DNA of 64,000 bases from Acidobacteriota bacterium (GCA_003225175.1 QIBA01000030.1:1762-65761), one strand, 5' to 3'. Shown: positions 37,824 to 47,302, counted from the first letter of the stretch. Notes: generated by a model not told the origin, from the sequence alone. Program-made: numbers and translations.

Positions 37824-38777
37824 ATGACCCGCCGGATCCTCTCAATTGCAGCTCTCGTCATTCTTGGATGCGGCGTTATCTCCCTTCACCCGCGCTCTGA
37901 GCTTGCCGCCATCTTCGCGTCTCATGAAACTGCGCCTGCCAGTGGAGTGGCGGTCGATGTGAAGCTGCCTCTGGAGCAGAAATCTGTCCGCTTTGCTGTG
38001 ATTGGCGACAACGGAACTGGCGACAAACCGCAATATGAAGTGGCTGCGGAGATGGAGGCTTACCGCAAAGTTGTCGGTTATGATTTCGTGACCATGATGG
38101 GCGACAACATCTATGGAAGTCACAAGCCCAAGGATATCGAGCGCAAATTCGAGACTCCCTACAAGCCTCTGCTTGATGCCGGAGTGAAGTTTTACGCTTG
38201 CCTGGGCAATCACGACGACTCGAACGAAACCTTGTACAAAAATTTCAACATGAACAGCCAGCACTACTACTCGTTCAAGAAAGGCGACGTCCAGTTTTTC
38301 GTTCTCGACAGCAACTATATGGACTCGAAGCAGCTTGATTGGATCAACAATCAGATCAGCGGTTCAACGGCGAAGTGGAAGATCGCCTACTTTCACCATC
38401 CGCTATATTCCGATGGACGTTTTCACGGCCCCGATCTAGACCTGCGCAAACAACTCATGCCGATCTTCGAGAAGTACGGCGTGAACGTAGTGATGTCTGG
38501 TCATGATCACGTCTATGAGCGCTTCAAGCCCGAAGAAGGAATCTACTTCTTTCTCGTGGGGAACTCAGGCGAGCTCCGCTACCACAACCTGCGCCAGGGT
38601 TCCAACATCATGGCAGTGGGCTTCGATACCGACCAAACATTCATGCTCGTCGAAATCAGTGGCGATAAACTGTATTTCCAAACGATCTCCCGAACCGGAC
38701 AGACGGTTGATTCCGGCGTGCTGCTACATCAACCGAAACCACAGACTCCACTTCAGGCCCAGCAGCAGGTTCACTAG
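37824..38777 (+). CDS. Exported calcineurin-like metallophosphoesterase
   Basis: A 317-residue exported phosphatase of the purple acid phosphatase-like group. Metal-binding motifs are complete: AVIGDNGTGD (D), MMGDNIYG (GDN), CLGNHDD (GNHD), YFHHPLYSDG (H) and GHDHVYER (GHxH). An N-terminal hydrophobic segment directs export. It follows the PLD-like and secreted genes in one operon, so it may remove phosphate from a lipid or nucleotide headgroup released by the upstream enzyme; this is inference. Confidence 0.9.
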   Translation: MTRRILSIAALVILGCGVISLHPRSELAAIFASHETAPASGVAVDVKLPLEQKSVRFAVIGDNGTGDKPQYEVAAEMEAYRKVVGYDFVTMMGDNIYGSHKPKDIERKFETPYKPLLDAGVKFYACLGNHDDSNETLYKNFNMNSQHYYSFKKGDVQFFVLDSNYMDSKQLDWINNQISGSTAKWKIAYFHHPLYSDGRFHGPDLDLRKQLMPIFEKYGVNVVMSGHDHVYERFKPEEGIYFFLVGNSGELRYHNLRQGSNIMAVGFDTDQTFMLVEISGDKLYFQTISRTGQTVDSGVLLHQPKPQTPLQAQQQVH

Positions 38778-39112
38778 TTTCAAGATTGCGTGGTTCCGGG
38801 CCGCCCTCGGCCGGTAGACGGGGTCCGATGTCCAAAGAGGTTCTATTAGGAGATTCTGAATGGTCGATTTTCTGCCGCTGGCATTCTGAATTATCGACCG
38901 ACATGCGTTCTTCAACCCTTGTAGCGTCCGGCGGACAGGGCCCATAGCAGATGCCGATGTTGCGGCTGCTGAGGTGAGAAGGCGGCCGGTATCACGTAAT
39001 CAACTGTTCGCGAGCGGACAGGTGGCAGGTGATCTTCCTCTCTAAATGCTTGCTTTTTCATTCGTACAAGTGGCACAGCGACTGCACTAAGGTCTGGGTT
39101 CCAGGAGTTTCC
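38778..39112. other. Intergenic region with repeat fragments and a promoter
   Basis: It contains a copy of a GC-rich arm (GTTCCGGGCCGCCCTCGGCC, 38793-38812) also found near 50423 and 50520. It also has GCCGATGTTGCGGCTG (38953-38968), shared with 20296-20311, and the sigma-54-like promoter listed below. No gene is supported. Confidence 0.5.
39071..39086 (+). promoter_or_regulatory. Sigma-54-like (-24/-12) promoter of the ADOP permease gene
   Basis: TGGCAC-AGCGA-CTGCA matches the sigma-54 consensus TGGCAC-N5-TTGCA with one difference, and GG and GC are exactly 10 bases apart. A start site about 12 bases downstream leaves room for AGGAG at 39103 and the GTG start at 39113. Confidence 0.55.
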
Positions 39113-41593
39113 GTGATTGAGAACATCCGTTTCGCTTTACGTCAGATCATCAAGAACCCAGGTTTTGCGTCGCTAGCAATTCTGACTCTCGCTCTGGGTA
39201 TTGGAGCTAACACCGCCATGTTCACGGTAATCGATACCGTCTTACTGCGGCCCCTTCCCTATCGCGATGCGGATCGGCTGGTGGCAATCACACCAGGACT
39301 CCGTTCCGACAACTCAGTTCAGGCAACGTCCTGGCCGAATTATCGGGACATCCGCGAGCAGACGCGGGAAGTACGCGATGTCGCCGCTTACATGATCGAC
39401 TTCGTAGTGATGCGAACTGCGCAAGGTAGTGAAGGCGCAACAGCTATCAAGACGACCGCAAACCTGCTCGACATTCTTGGAGTACAGCCGATCGTCGGTC
39501 GCAGCTTCGTCGCTGCTGACAATGAGCCTGGTGCAGCGAAAGTCGTCATCTTGAGCGCCCCGTTTTGGCGCAAGCACTTCAATTCCGACACACACGTTGC
39601 CGGACAAACAGTTCGTATAGGAGACGAGCCCAACAGCGTCATCGGAGTGTTGCCGGACAATTTTCGGTTTTCAGGAAACGACGCCTCGTCTGGAGTCTGG
39701 CTGCCCTACCAGCCAACCTCGGACGCGCTTTCGGATCGTGGCTCAAACTTCATCTACCTACTTGGTAGCTTGCGGCCAGGAGCAAGAATTGAGGCAGCGC
39801 AAGACGAGCTCACCTCCATTGCGAACGGCATCGCTCAGAGAACACCGAAAGGCGCTAGAGGTCTGCAGCTCCATGCCATTCCATTTCGCAATGTGGTGAC
39901 GTCGGATGTAAGGGCGGTATTTCTGGCGCTTACCGGCGCGCTCATTCTGGTTCTTCTTATCGCTTGCGCGAATGTTGCCAATCTTCAGCTCGCCCGCTGC
40001 TTGGGGCGAACCCAGGAATTTGCAGTACGAATCGCACTAGGTGCCAGCCGCCGGGCATTAATGATGCAGATGCTGATTGAAGGCGGCGTGCTCTGCGCTT
40101 TTGGCGCGGCGGCAGGCCTCGCACTGGCGCAGTTAATGCTTAGCGGGATTCGGCATCTTCCTCCCGATTTGATCCCGCGCGCAGACGAGATTCATCTGCG
40201 TGCAAGCGTGTTCGTCGCTCTTCTGGTTGCGGCCGCAGTGGTGACGCTGCTTTCATCCATCGCGCCGGCTGTCCTGGCTGGCAGCAGTGATCCGCAAGCG
40301 GTGTTGCAGGAAGGGGCCCGTGGGTCGAGCGGCGGTCCAAAACGGTCTCGGGTAAGCGCAACCATGGTGGCGGGGGAGGTCGCGCTATCCGTGATCCTAT
40401 TGATCTCCAGCGGCTTAATGTTCCGCACCCTATACAAGCTTGAGCACAAATATTTGGGATTCGATCAGGACAATCTCACTACCTTCCTGGCCCTGCCCGG
40501 AAATGCTGCAGGATTCTTCACAGTGAGACAAGCTCAGGCAACGAATCAGGCAGAGTCGATCCTTACGCGAGTGTATGAGCCGATGCGACAGAAGCTGCGA
40601 GGCTTGCCTGGGGTCCTGGATGTAGCCTTCGCGAACGCAGTTCCGCTTCAGGAAATCGACATGCACAGTTCCTTCGACGTCGTCGGACGCCCCAAAGAGG
40701 AGCAATCGCCGAACAAGAACAGCGCACTCATCCGCACTGTGAGCGGCGGTTACGCCCGAGTACTCGGCACACCAGCCATCCGCGGCCGCATGATCACCGA
40801 GGATGACAGCGCGAGTTCGCCCTACGTAATCGTGATCAATGAAACCTTCGCGAAACGCTACTTCGCCGGACAGGATCCCATAGGGCAACAGCTCGAGTTA
40901 GGCGGCAAAGATACAGGAATGATTACACCGTACACGATCGTCGGAGTGATGGCTGATGCTGCGCAGAACAAGCTCGCCGCAATGCAGCAACCAGAGATGA
41001 ATGTGCCGTATGCGCAAATCCCAGTTACCTCGATCTTCTACCAATTCATGGTTGCCGCCGAAACGAACTACGTCGTGCGAACTCATGCATCGATCGAGAT
41101 CGTCTCGGTGATCCGCAGTGCGTTTCGTGAGTCGGCGCCGGACTTCGCACTCGAAGATTTCAAGACCCTTCGGGATGCCCACGATCAGGCGGCGTTCAAT
41201 CAGCGGCTTGGACTGTACTTGATCGGATCATTTGCGACGATCGCGGTCATCATGGTGTTGGCAGGGCTGTATGGCGTGCTTTCGCACCTCGTTGGGCAAC
41301 GGCGGCGTGAGATCGGAATTCGCATGGCACTGGGGGCGAGCCGGGAGCTGATCTTGAATATGGTGTTGCGCCGCGGCCTGCGGCTGATCGGCGTCGGGCT
41401 GGGAATCGGACTTCTGGCTTCGCTCGGAGCAGTCCAGTCTCTAAGGAGCTTCTTGTACGAGGTGTCGCCACTGGACGCTCCAACGTACTTCGCCGTCGCC
41501 GTGATCCTTCTGGCGGTTGGCACTTCCGCCGCTCTCATCCCCGCGCGCAGAGCGGCTTCGATTGAACCCACGCAGGCGCTGCGCGCGGAATAG
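39113..41593 (+). CDS. ADOP-type ABC transporter permease (MacB/FtsX fold, duplicated)
   Basis: An 826-residue permease. GTG at 39113 is chosen because AGGAG lies 5 bases upstream and the protein then starts ENIRFALRQIIKNPGF, the usual beginning of the family. A first transmembrane helix (LAILTLALGIGANTAMF) precedes a MacB periplasmic core. A first FtsX domain (three helices around ALILVLLIACANVANLQLA) and a second periplasmic core and FtsX domain (IGSFATIAVIMVLAGLYGVLSH, ending EPTQALRAE) follow. No ATPase gene is adjacent, as is usual for this acidobacterial family. It probably works in export or efflux across the envelope. Confidence 0.92.
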   Translation: MIENIRFALRQIIKNPGFASLAILTLALGIGANTAMFTVIDTVLLRPLPYRDADRLVAITPGLRSDNSVQATSWPNYRDIREQTREVRDVAAYMIDFVVMRTAQGSEGATAIKTTANLLDILGVQPIVGRSFVAADNEPGAAKVVILSAPFWRKHFNSDTHVAGQTVRIGDEPNSVIGVLPDNFRFSGNDASSGVWLPYQPTSDALSDRGSNFIYLLGSLRPGARIEAAQDELTSIANGIAQRTPKGARGLQLHAIPFRNVVTSDVRAVFLALTGALILVLLIACANVANLQLARCLGRTQEFAVRIALGASRRALMMQMLIEGGVLCAFGAAAGLALAQLMLSGIRHLPPDLIPRADEIHLRASVFVALLVAAAVVTLLSSIAPAVLAGSSDPQAVLQEGARGSSGGPKRSRVSATMVAGEVALSVILLISSGLMFRTLYKLEHKYLGFDQDNLTTFLALPGNAAGFFTVRQAQATNQAESILTRVYEPMRQKLRGLPGVLDVAFANAVPLQEIDMHSSFDVVGRPKEEQSPNKNSALIRTVSGGYARVLGTPAIRGRMITEDDSASSPYVIVINETFAKRYFAGQDPIGQQLELGGKDTGMITPYTIVGVMADAAQNKLAAMQQPEMNVPYAQIPVTSIFYQFMVAAETNYVVRTHASIEIVSVIRSAFRESAPDFALEDFKTLRDAHDQAAFNQRLGLYLIGSFATIAVIMVLAGLYGVLSHLVGQRRREIGIRMALGASRELILNMVLRRGLRLIGVGLGIGLLASLGAVQSLRSFLYEVSPLDAPTYFAVAVILLAVGTSAALIPARRAASIEPTQALRAE

Positions 41594-41710
41594 CTGGTGC
41601 TTCACTGGTATCAGCCAACATCTCTGGCCGGAGCTGCTTCTAAGTTGCAGTAAGCGCCTGATTCTGAAGCATCGTAAGCGGTTTCAGCTACACTGGAATC
41701 ATTCCGCCCA

Positions 41711-42715
41711 ATGGAGCAACTGTACCCACTTTTATTGCTGCCAGAATTTCACGAGCGCGTCTGGGGCACGCACGACTTGAGTGCGTTTTATCCGTCTCAC
41801 AAAGTTGGCAATGAGCCGATCGGCGAAGTCTGGCTCACGGGCGAAGGTTGCCGGATTGCGAACGGATCGCTTCAGGGCCGAACACTCGGCGAGATCTCCA
41901 AAGAATTTAGAGACAAGCTCAACGGCACACTGGCTCGAGAACAACGTTTTCCTTTGCTGGTGAAGATCATCTTTCCGAAAGACAAGCTGTCCGTCCAGGT
42001 GCACCCTGACGATGAGGACGCACGCAAGGCGAGCCTGCCATGCGGCAAAACTGAGTGCTGGTATGTGCTCGATGCTGCTCCAAGCGCCAAAGTGGGACTA
42101 GGGCTGAAGCCTGGTGCTCATCGCAAAGAGGTGGAGGACTCCATTCACTCAAAAAACATGGAGCAACTACTCAACTGGATTTCGGTGAAGCCGGGAGACA
42201 TGATCTATGTTGATGCCGGCACCGTGCACGCGATTGGTCCGGACTGCGTGCTGCTCGAGACTCAGCAGAATTCGGACACGACTTACCGACTGTACGATTA
42301 TGGCCGCCCACGCGAGCTGCACATTGGTCTCGGATTACAAGCGATGAAGGAAGTCACTCGGGCAGGGAAGGTGAAGAGCCGCGGCGGGAATGGACACGTC
42401 GTGCTGATCTCATCCCCATCATTTGCTGTGGACAAGATGATGTTGAAAGAGGTTAAGACTCTGAATACGGAGGAGGTGTCGCGACGATCTTCTCCACATT
42501 GCATCATCGGATTGCGCGGCTGCGGCATTATTGAATACGATGGCGCTCCGGCAATCAGCGTAGGTCGGGGTGAAGCTGCAGTGGTGCCTGCGTCCATTGG
42601 CTCATACAGGATCCGGCCACAATGGGAATTCGAGTGCGTGCGAGCGCTTGTGCCCGTGAGCGCGAGCGAGCCGGAAACCGAAAACCCCGTTCAACTGCTT
42701 TCTGCAGCCCGATGA
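41711..42715 (+). CDS. manA: Mannose-6-phosphate isomerase, class I
   Basis: A 334-residue cupin enzyme interconverting mannose-6-P and fructose-6-P. Zinc-site motifs are VQVHPDDEDA, GKTECWYVLDA and DAGTVHAIGPDCVLLETQQNSDTTYRLYDYGR, the last including the active-site YDYGR. It supplies mannose-6-P to the GDP-mannose branch together with the next two sugar genes. 16 bases separate it from manC. Confidence 0.94.
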   Translation: MEQLYPLLLLPEFHERVWGTHDLSAFYPSHKVGNEPIGEVWLTGEGCRIANGSLQGRTLGEISKEFRDKLNGTLAREQRFPLLVKIIFPKDKLSVQVHPDDEDARKASLPCGKTECWYVLDAAPSAKVGLGLKPGAHRKEVEDSIHSKNMEQLLNWISVKPGDMIYVDAGTVHAIGPDCVLLETQQNSDTTYRLYDYGRPRELHIGLGLQAMKEVTRAGKVKSRGGNGHVVLISSPSFAVDKMMLKEVKTLNTEEVSRRSSPHCIIGLRGCGIIEYDGAPAISVGRGEAAVVPASIGSYRIRPQWEFECVRALVPVSASEPETENPVQLLSAAR

Positions 42716-42731
42716 AATTAACGACGGCCTG

Positions 42732-43844
42732 ATGACTAAGATCTCAACTTTTTATCCCGTAATCCTCGCCGGTGGTAGTGGTACGCGCTTCTGGCCGCGC
42801 AGTCGCCGCAAGATGGCCAAGCAGGTGCTGAACCTTGATGGCGACCAATCCATGATCCAGCAGACTGTGGAGCGCCTGCTGCCGATGGCCGATGAGAACA
42901 ATTTCTGGGTCATTACTAACGATCACATCTTCGAGGTGATTAGTGGCCAGTTGAAGAAGGTCCCTAAAAAGCAGATCGTCTCGGAGCCAGTAACACGCAA
43001 CACGGCTCCGGCGATTGGGCTCGCAGCGTGCATCTTAGCTCGACAAAATTCAAATGCCGTGATCGGCATGTTCCCGGCTGATCACGTAATCAAGGATGAA
43101 AGGAACTTCCACAAGGTCCTGGCTGATGGCATCGAGTTGGCCGCCGCTGGCGAGAACATCGTCGTGATGGGCATCGCTCCGAACCGTCCCGAAACGGGAT
43201 ACGGATATATCGAGGCTGGCGAGAAGTTGGGTGATGGCCTGTATCGTGTCCGTCGCTTTACCGAAAAGCCAAATCAGCAGCGCGCCGACGAATTTCTGGC
43301 CGCCGGCAACTACTACTGGAACAGCGGAATGTTCCTGTGGTCGGCGAAGACGCTGGTGAACGCCATGCGCGAGCACTTATCGGAGACCGCCCCTTATCTG
43401 GAACAGATCGCCGCGGCTTGGGGAACGTCAAAGTTCCAGTCGATCTTCATGCATCTCTACGAGAAGTGCGAAAACATCAGCATCGATTACGCTGTGCTGG
43501 AGCCGCGATCGGCAAAAGGCGAGCACTCGTCAAACCTCTACTGCCTGCGAGCCGATTTTGGATGGAATGATCTCGGTTCGTGGACAGCGCTCTTCGAACA
43601 CCAATTGTCCAGCGCCAAGAACGGCGGAGGCTTCAACGTGATTGACGCCGAAGATCACTTCGTCCTGAACGCCGAGGGTAACTACGTTTACTCGCCCAAG
43701 AAATTTGTAGCCGCAGTCGGCGTGAAGAATATCGTCGTCGTGGAAACCGAAGACGCGATCCTCATCACCACGCGCGAGCACTCGCAGGATGTCGGCAAAG
43801 TGGTGAAGCATCTTGCGGATAAGAAACTCACGAAGCTGATTTAG
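42732..43844 (+). CDS. manC: Mannose-1-phosphate guanylyltransferase
   Basis: A 370-residue nucleotidyltransferase forming GDP-mannose. The signature VILAGGSGTRFWPRSRRKMAKQ, EPVTRNTAPAIGLAA, PADHVI and RFTEKPN are present. It lacks the C-terminal isomerase domain of bifunctional ManC, in keeping with the separate manA upstream. Good length for the monofunctional family. Confidence 0.94.
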   Translation: MTKISTFYPVILAGGSGTRFWPRSRRKMAKQVLNLDGDQSMIQQTVERLLPMADENNFWVITNDHIFEVISGQLKKVPKKQIVSEPVTRNTAPAIGLAACILARQNSNAVIGMFPADHVIKDERNFHKVLADGIELAAAGENIVVMGIAPNRPETGYGYIEAGEKLGDGLYRVRRFTEKPNQQRADEFLAAGNYYWNSGMFLWSAKTLVNAMREHLSETAPYLEQIAAAWGTSKFQSIFMHLYEKCENISIDYAVLEPRSAKGEHSSNLYCLRADFGWNDLGSWTALFEHQLSSAKNGGGFNVIDAEDHFVLNAEGNYVYSPKKFVAAVGVKNIVVVETEDAILITTREHSQDVGKVVKHLADKKLTKLI

Positions 43845-43990
43845 TCCTAGTCTTGAAAGTGATTTCAGGTCCGATAGGCTTTCGTAGCCATGCTGCCCAA
43901 GCTTCGCGTGGCCTGCCGATTGGGAACAGATGCAGGGCGATGATCGTTCCCGTTGCTGGGATCCGGGTCAAGCCCCACACCGCTCGATAA

Positions 43991-44227
43991 CTATGCCAAA
44001 GCCTTGGCTACTCTTTGCCGCATCGAATCACAGCATGCTTGAATCTGCACTTTGAGTCCGGAGAGTGATTCGCCATTCACCTGGATCGCGGCCGACATCA
44101 TGTGCTGCGGGCAAGTAACTCCGGCGACCTTCTCCTGCATGGAGCGCCTTACCTGATCCAGCACGAAGTGGTCGAGTCCTCCAGCGGCCCCAACCTCCTG
44201 GCCGTTGACCTTCATTTTGATTTTCAT
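43991..44227 (-). CDS. Small cysteine-containing hypothetical protein
   Basis: A 78-residue protein (MKIKMKVNGQEVGAAGGLDH...) on the opposite strand to its neighbours. Features are one Cys-Pro-x-His (CPQH) and a second region with CC (IQACCDSMRQRV). It is a compact alpha/beta composition with good local codon use. A metal or redox role is possible but not shown. Family not recognised. Confidence 0.65.
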   Translation of the reverse strand: MKIKMKVNGQEVGAAGGLDHFVLDQVRRSMQEKVAGVTCPQHMMSAAIQVNGESLSGLKVQIQACCDSMRQRVAKALA

Positions 44228-44686
44228 GCTGGCATTTTCCGCCCGCCATCCGGTTGAAAAAATCGGAATAAAGGAGCTCGAGGTTACTTTCGCGCCCGAG
44301 AATCACAGAAAAATACTGTTAACTGCGCGGAACATGCACCAAGGTAATGCGGCACCTTCGCTGAATGTGGGCTAACTTAGCCCTACTCTATGCTGCAGAT
44401 CCTCCAGGGAATCGATGTCGCCCTCGGACTGACGATGGCGATTCTGCTTGCCCGATCGACCGCGGCGGAAATTCGCAAGCTCTGGAAGAATTAGATTCGG
44501 CTCTGCAGGCGAAGATTTTCGGTTCATCCGCCGCCTCGAGTGCGCCTTTCGCCGCAACTTCGCCTTAACTTCATAGCTGTCCACACCCACAACTTGTCCA
44601 CATTGCATCCAAGAACTCGGCAGTAGCTCAGCGTGCATGGTACCGCTTCACCATATCGTCTAAACTACAAGGTTTCTTCTCGCTCT
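44228..44686. other. Intergenic region upstream of the phosphohexomutase
   Basis: These 459 bases contain a possible mini-gene at 44390-44494 and two DnaA-box-like 9-mers (CTGTCCACA 44577-44585 and TTGTCCACA 44594-44602). Otherwise I see no clear feature. The phosphohexomutase start lacks a recognisable ribosome binding site. Confidence 0.4.
44390..44494 (+). CDS. Possible 34-residue membrane peptide
   Basis: The frame MLQILQGIDVALGLTMAILL... ending RKLWKN would encode a single short hydrophobic helix with a basic end. Codon use is like local genes (CTG, ATC, GCG, CTC). No ribosome binding site is seen, and the length is too short to exclude chance. Confidence 0.22.
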   Translation: MLQILQGIDVALGLTMAILLARSTAAEIRKLWKN

Positions 44687-46138
44687 ATGCAACCAATCAA
44701 ATTCGGTACGGATGGATGGCGTGGCATCATCGCTGATGACTACACGTTTGCCAATGTCCGGCGCGCCGCTTCCGCCATCACCAATTACGTTCTGAAAAAT
44801 GAAGACAGCCGACGCGGTGTTGTGGTCGGTTACGACACGCGGTTCGGCTCGGCGATGTTTGCTCAAGCCGTTGCCGAAGTACTTGCCACTGCCGGCATTG
44901 ACGTTCAATTGTCCAACGACTACACACCGACACCTGCTCTCTCATTCGGCGTAAAGTACTTCGGCGCAGCTGGTGGGGTGATGATTACGTCGAGTCATAA
45001 TCCGTTCAACTGGAATGGAGTGAAGTACAAGGCGAGTTATGGTGGATCGGGACGCCCGGCAATTATGCAGGCCATTGAGGCTGAACTCGATAAGCCTGTC
45101 CCAAAGGGATCGAAGGCAGGCACGATTAGTGATACAGACTTCAAGCAGCCTTACATCGAAGCCATCAAGAAATTCGCGGATCTCGAGAAGATCACCGCCG
45201 CCGGCTTCAAGTTCCTCATCGACTCCATGTACGGATCCGGCCGATGTGTACTCTCGGGCATCTTCGCCGAGCGTGGAATCAAGCACGTAGAAATTCGCTC
45301 CGAGGTAAATCCGCTCTTTCCGGGCATCAATCCGGAACCCATCGAACCGCACGTGCGCGAGGCGCAAGAAGCGGTTGTGCGCGAGCGCTGCCATGGCGGC
45401 CTGATCACCGACGGAGATGCGGATCGCATCGGTGCCGTGGCCGAAGACGGCAGTTTCGTTGATTCACACAAGATCTACTCGATCCTGCTTCGCTGGCTAC
45501 TGGAACGTAAGAAATGGCCGGGAGAGGTAGTGCGCGCATTCAATACGACGAAGATGGTCGATCGCATCGCTGCGGAGCATGGACGAAGGCTGCACGAATG
45601 CGGAATAGGCTTCAAGAACATCTGCGATCTCATGTTGGAACGCGACATCCTGATCGGAGGCGAGGAGTCAGGGGGAATCGGAATTACGCGTCATCTTCCT
45701 GAACGTGACGGCATTCTCAACGCTCTTCTTCTCGCGAACGTCATGGCAGAAGAGAAGCGCACGCTGGCCGAACTAGTGCAGGATCTTCAAAAAAAGTATG
45801 GAGAGCACTATTACGCACGTCTGGACATGCATATTCCGAATGAGCTGAAAGAGTCAGCGATTACTCGCGCCAAATCCGGAGTACGTGAGATGGGAGGAAA
45901 TGAGATTCTGCGTGTTGAGACGCTCGATGGCGTGAAGTTCTTCCTCGACGCGCCGAAGGGAAAACCGGGCACCGCATCGGCGGCGGCAGAAGCGTGGCTG
46001 CTGCTGCGAGCATCGGGAACCGAACCGCTGCTGCGTGTCTACTCCGAAGCCGGATCGCCAGAGATTGTGCAGCAGCTACTAAAATCGGCTGAAGCCTTCG
46101 TCTACCAGGGCGAAATGGCGGGGACAGCAGCTCACTAA
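44687..46138 (+). CDS. Alpha-D-phosphohexomutase (phosphomanno/phosphoglucomutase)
   Basis: A 483-residue enzyme starting MQPIKFGTDGWRG. The phosphoserine loop ITSSHNPFNWNG, metal loop DGDADRIGAV, sugar-binding GGEESGGIG and phosphate-binding RASGTEPLLRVYSE are all intact. Given manA and manC next door, its likely job is converting mannose-6-P to mannose-1-P, but glucose substrates are also possible, so no symbol is given. The longer frame to 44633 has a poor start. The M48 protease gene follows directly on the stop. Confidence 0.9.
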   Translation: MQPIKFGTDGWRGIIADDYTFANVRRAASAITNYVLKNEDSRRGVVVGYDTRFGSAMFAQAVAEVLATAGIDVQLSNDYTPTPALSFGVKYFGAAGGVMITSSHNPFNWNGVKYKASYGGSGRPAIMQAIEAELDKPVPKGSKAGTISDTDFKQPYIEAIKKFADLEKITAAGFKFLIDSMYGSGRCVLSGIFAERGIKHVEIRSEVNPLFPGINPEPIEPHVREAQEAVVRERCHGGLITDGDADRIGAVAEDGSFVDSHKIYSILLRWLLERKKWPGEVVRAFNTTKMVDRIAAEHGRRLHECGIGFKNICDLMLERDILIGGEESGGIGITRHLPERDGILNALLLANVMAEEKRTLAELVQDLQKKYGEHYYARLDMHIPNELKESAITRAKSGVREMGGNEILRVETLDGVKFFLDAPKGKPGTASAAAEAWLLLRASGTEPLLRVYSEAGSPEIVQQLLKSAEAFVYQGEMAGTAAH

Positions 46139-47302
46139 ATGCCCGCAGCAAACACCGACGTGGCTGGCCATATCCATCCGGAAGGACATGCCGATACTCC
46201 CGAGGCGCGGCAGTATAGCCGCATTCGTCGCTGGATCTCCGTTGCGGATGCCACTCTGGGAATTGTCTTCCTCGTGGTACTGCTGGCAACAGGATGGACG
46301 CGTGATCTCCGCGATGTGGCATTTCGCTTCGCCCACGAACACTATGTGCTCGCACTGTTCTACTACGTGCTCTTGCTGACGATCATCAGCAAAATTGTTA
46401 GCCTGCCTCTTGATACATACAGCTTTCGTATTGAACACCGATTCCACCTTTCGAACCAACACACTCCTGCGTGGATCCTCGATGAAATCAAGGGCTGGGC
46501 CGTTGGGCTCGTTCTCGCCACTTTGCTCACAGAGTTGGTCTATTGGATTATCCGCAGCGCGGCAATCTATTGGTGGCTGTATGCCTGGATTGCGTTTACA
46601 GCGCTGTTCGTAATTTTCGCGCAGCTTGCCCCGGTCGTGCTTTTTCCTATCTTTTACAAATTCGTTCCTCTCGAAGATCAGGAGTTGCGCAATCGGCTGG
46701 TGAAGTTGAGCGAGCGTGCAGGGACTCGCGTTCGCGGAGTGTACGAATGGAAGCTTTCAGAAAAAAGCAAGAAGGCCAATGCGGCGCTCACAGGTTTGGG
46801 GAACACGCGTCGCATCATCCTAGCTGACACACTATTGCAGAACTACTCCCACAATGAAATTGAAGCCGTGCTGGCGCATGAACTTGGACATCATGTGCAT
46901 CGGCACATTTTCAAGAGCATTGTGCTGCAGATGGTTGTTACTTTCATCGCCTTCTGGGTAGCGAATGAAGTCTTGCGCTATGCCACTTATGAGTGGCACA
47001 TGTTCGATCTGCTCTCCGACTTCGCAAACCTGCCACTGCTGGCGCTCGTTTCGGCAGCACTCTCTCTTGTCCTCTTACCTGCGCTGAACGCCTACTCGCG
47101 CTTCAACGAACGCCAAGCAGACCGTTACTGCTGGCAGTCAGTTCCCAGCGTCGATCCGTTCATCACCGCGATGGACAAGCTCAGCTTGCAGAATCTCTCC
47201 GAGAAAAAGCCATCGCGCCTGATTGAGATTCTCTTCCATTCCCATCCCGCAGTTTCGCGCCGCATTGCTGCTGCGCGGGAGTTCGCAAGCGCCCGGAGTT
47301 AG
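46139..47302 (+). CDS. M48 family membrane metalloprotease (CAAX protease/Ste24-like)
   Basis: A 387-residue membrane protease with a zinc motif in VLAHELGHHVHRHI (HExxH) and the second ligand later in NERQADRYCW. Seven or so hydrophobic segments and the cytoplasmic loop LDTYSFRIEHRFHLSNQ are typical of the Ste24/CAAX prenyl protease 1 group. In bacteria these enzymes take part in membrane protein quality control. ATG begins at the base after the phosphohexomutase stop. Confidence 0.92.
   Translation: MPAANTDVAGHIHPEGHADTPEARQYSRIRRWISVADATLGIVFLVVLLATGWTRDLRDVAFRFAHEHYVLALFYYVLLLTIISKIVSLPLDTYSFRIEHRFHLSNQHTPAWILDEIKGWAVGLVLATLLTELVYWIIRSAAIYWWLYAWIAFTALFVIFAQLAPVVLFPIFYKFVPLEDQELRNRLVKLSERAGTRVRGVYEWKLSEKSKKANAALTGLGNTRRIILADTLLQNYSHNEIEAVLAHELGHHVHRHIFKSIVLQMVVTFIAFWVANEVLRYATYEWHMFDLLSDFANLPLLALVSAALSLVLLPALNAYSRFNERQADRYCWQSVPSVDPFITAMDKLSLQNLSEKKPSRLIEILFHSHPAVSRRIAAAREFASARS

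Noticed and set aside
39029-39112. Longer start of the ADOP permease
   Set aside because: The extra 28 codons cover the sigma-54-like promoter and are unlike the family. GTG 39113 has a good ribosome binding site.
44028-44306. Second minus-strand frame overlapping the 78-residue protein
   Set aside because: Its composition (many Arg, Gly, Ser and Trp) is that of an out-of-frame shadow; the frame at 43991-44227 is more protein-like.
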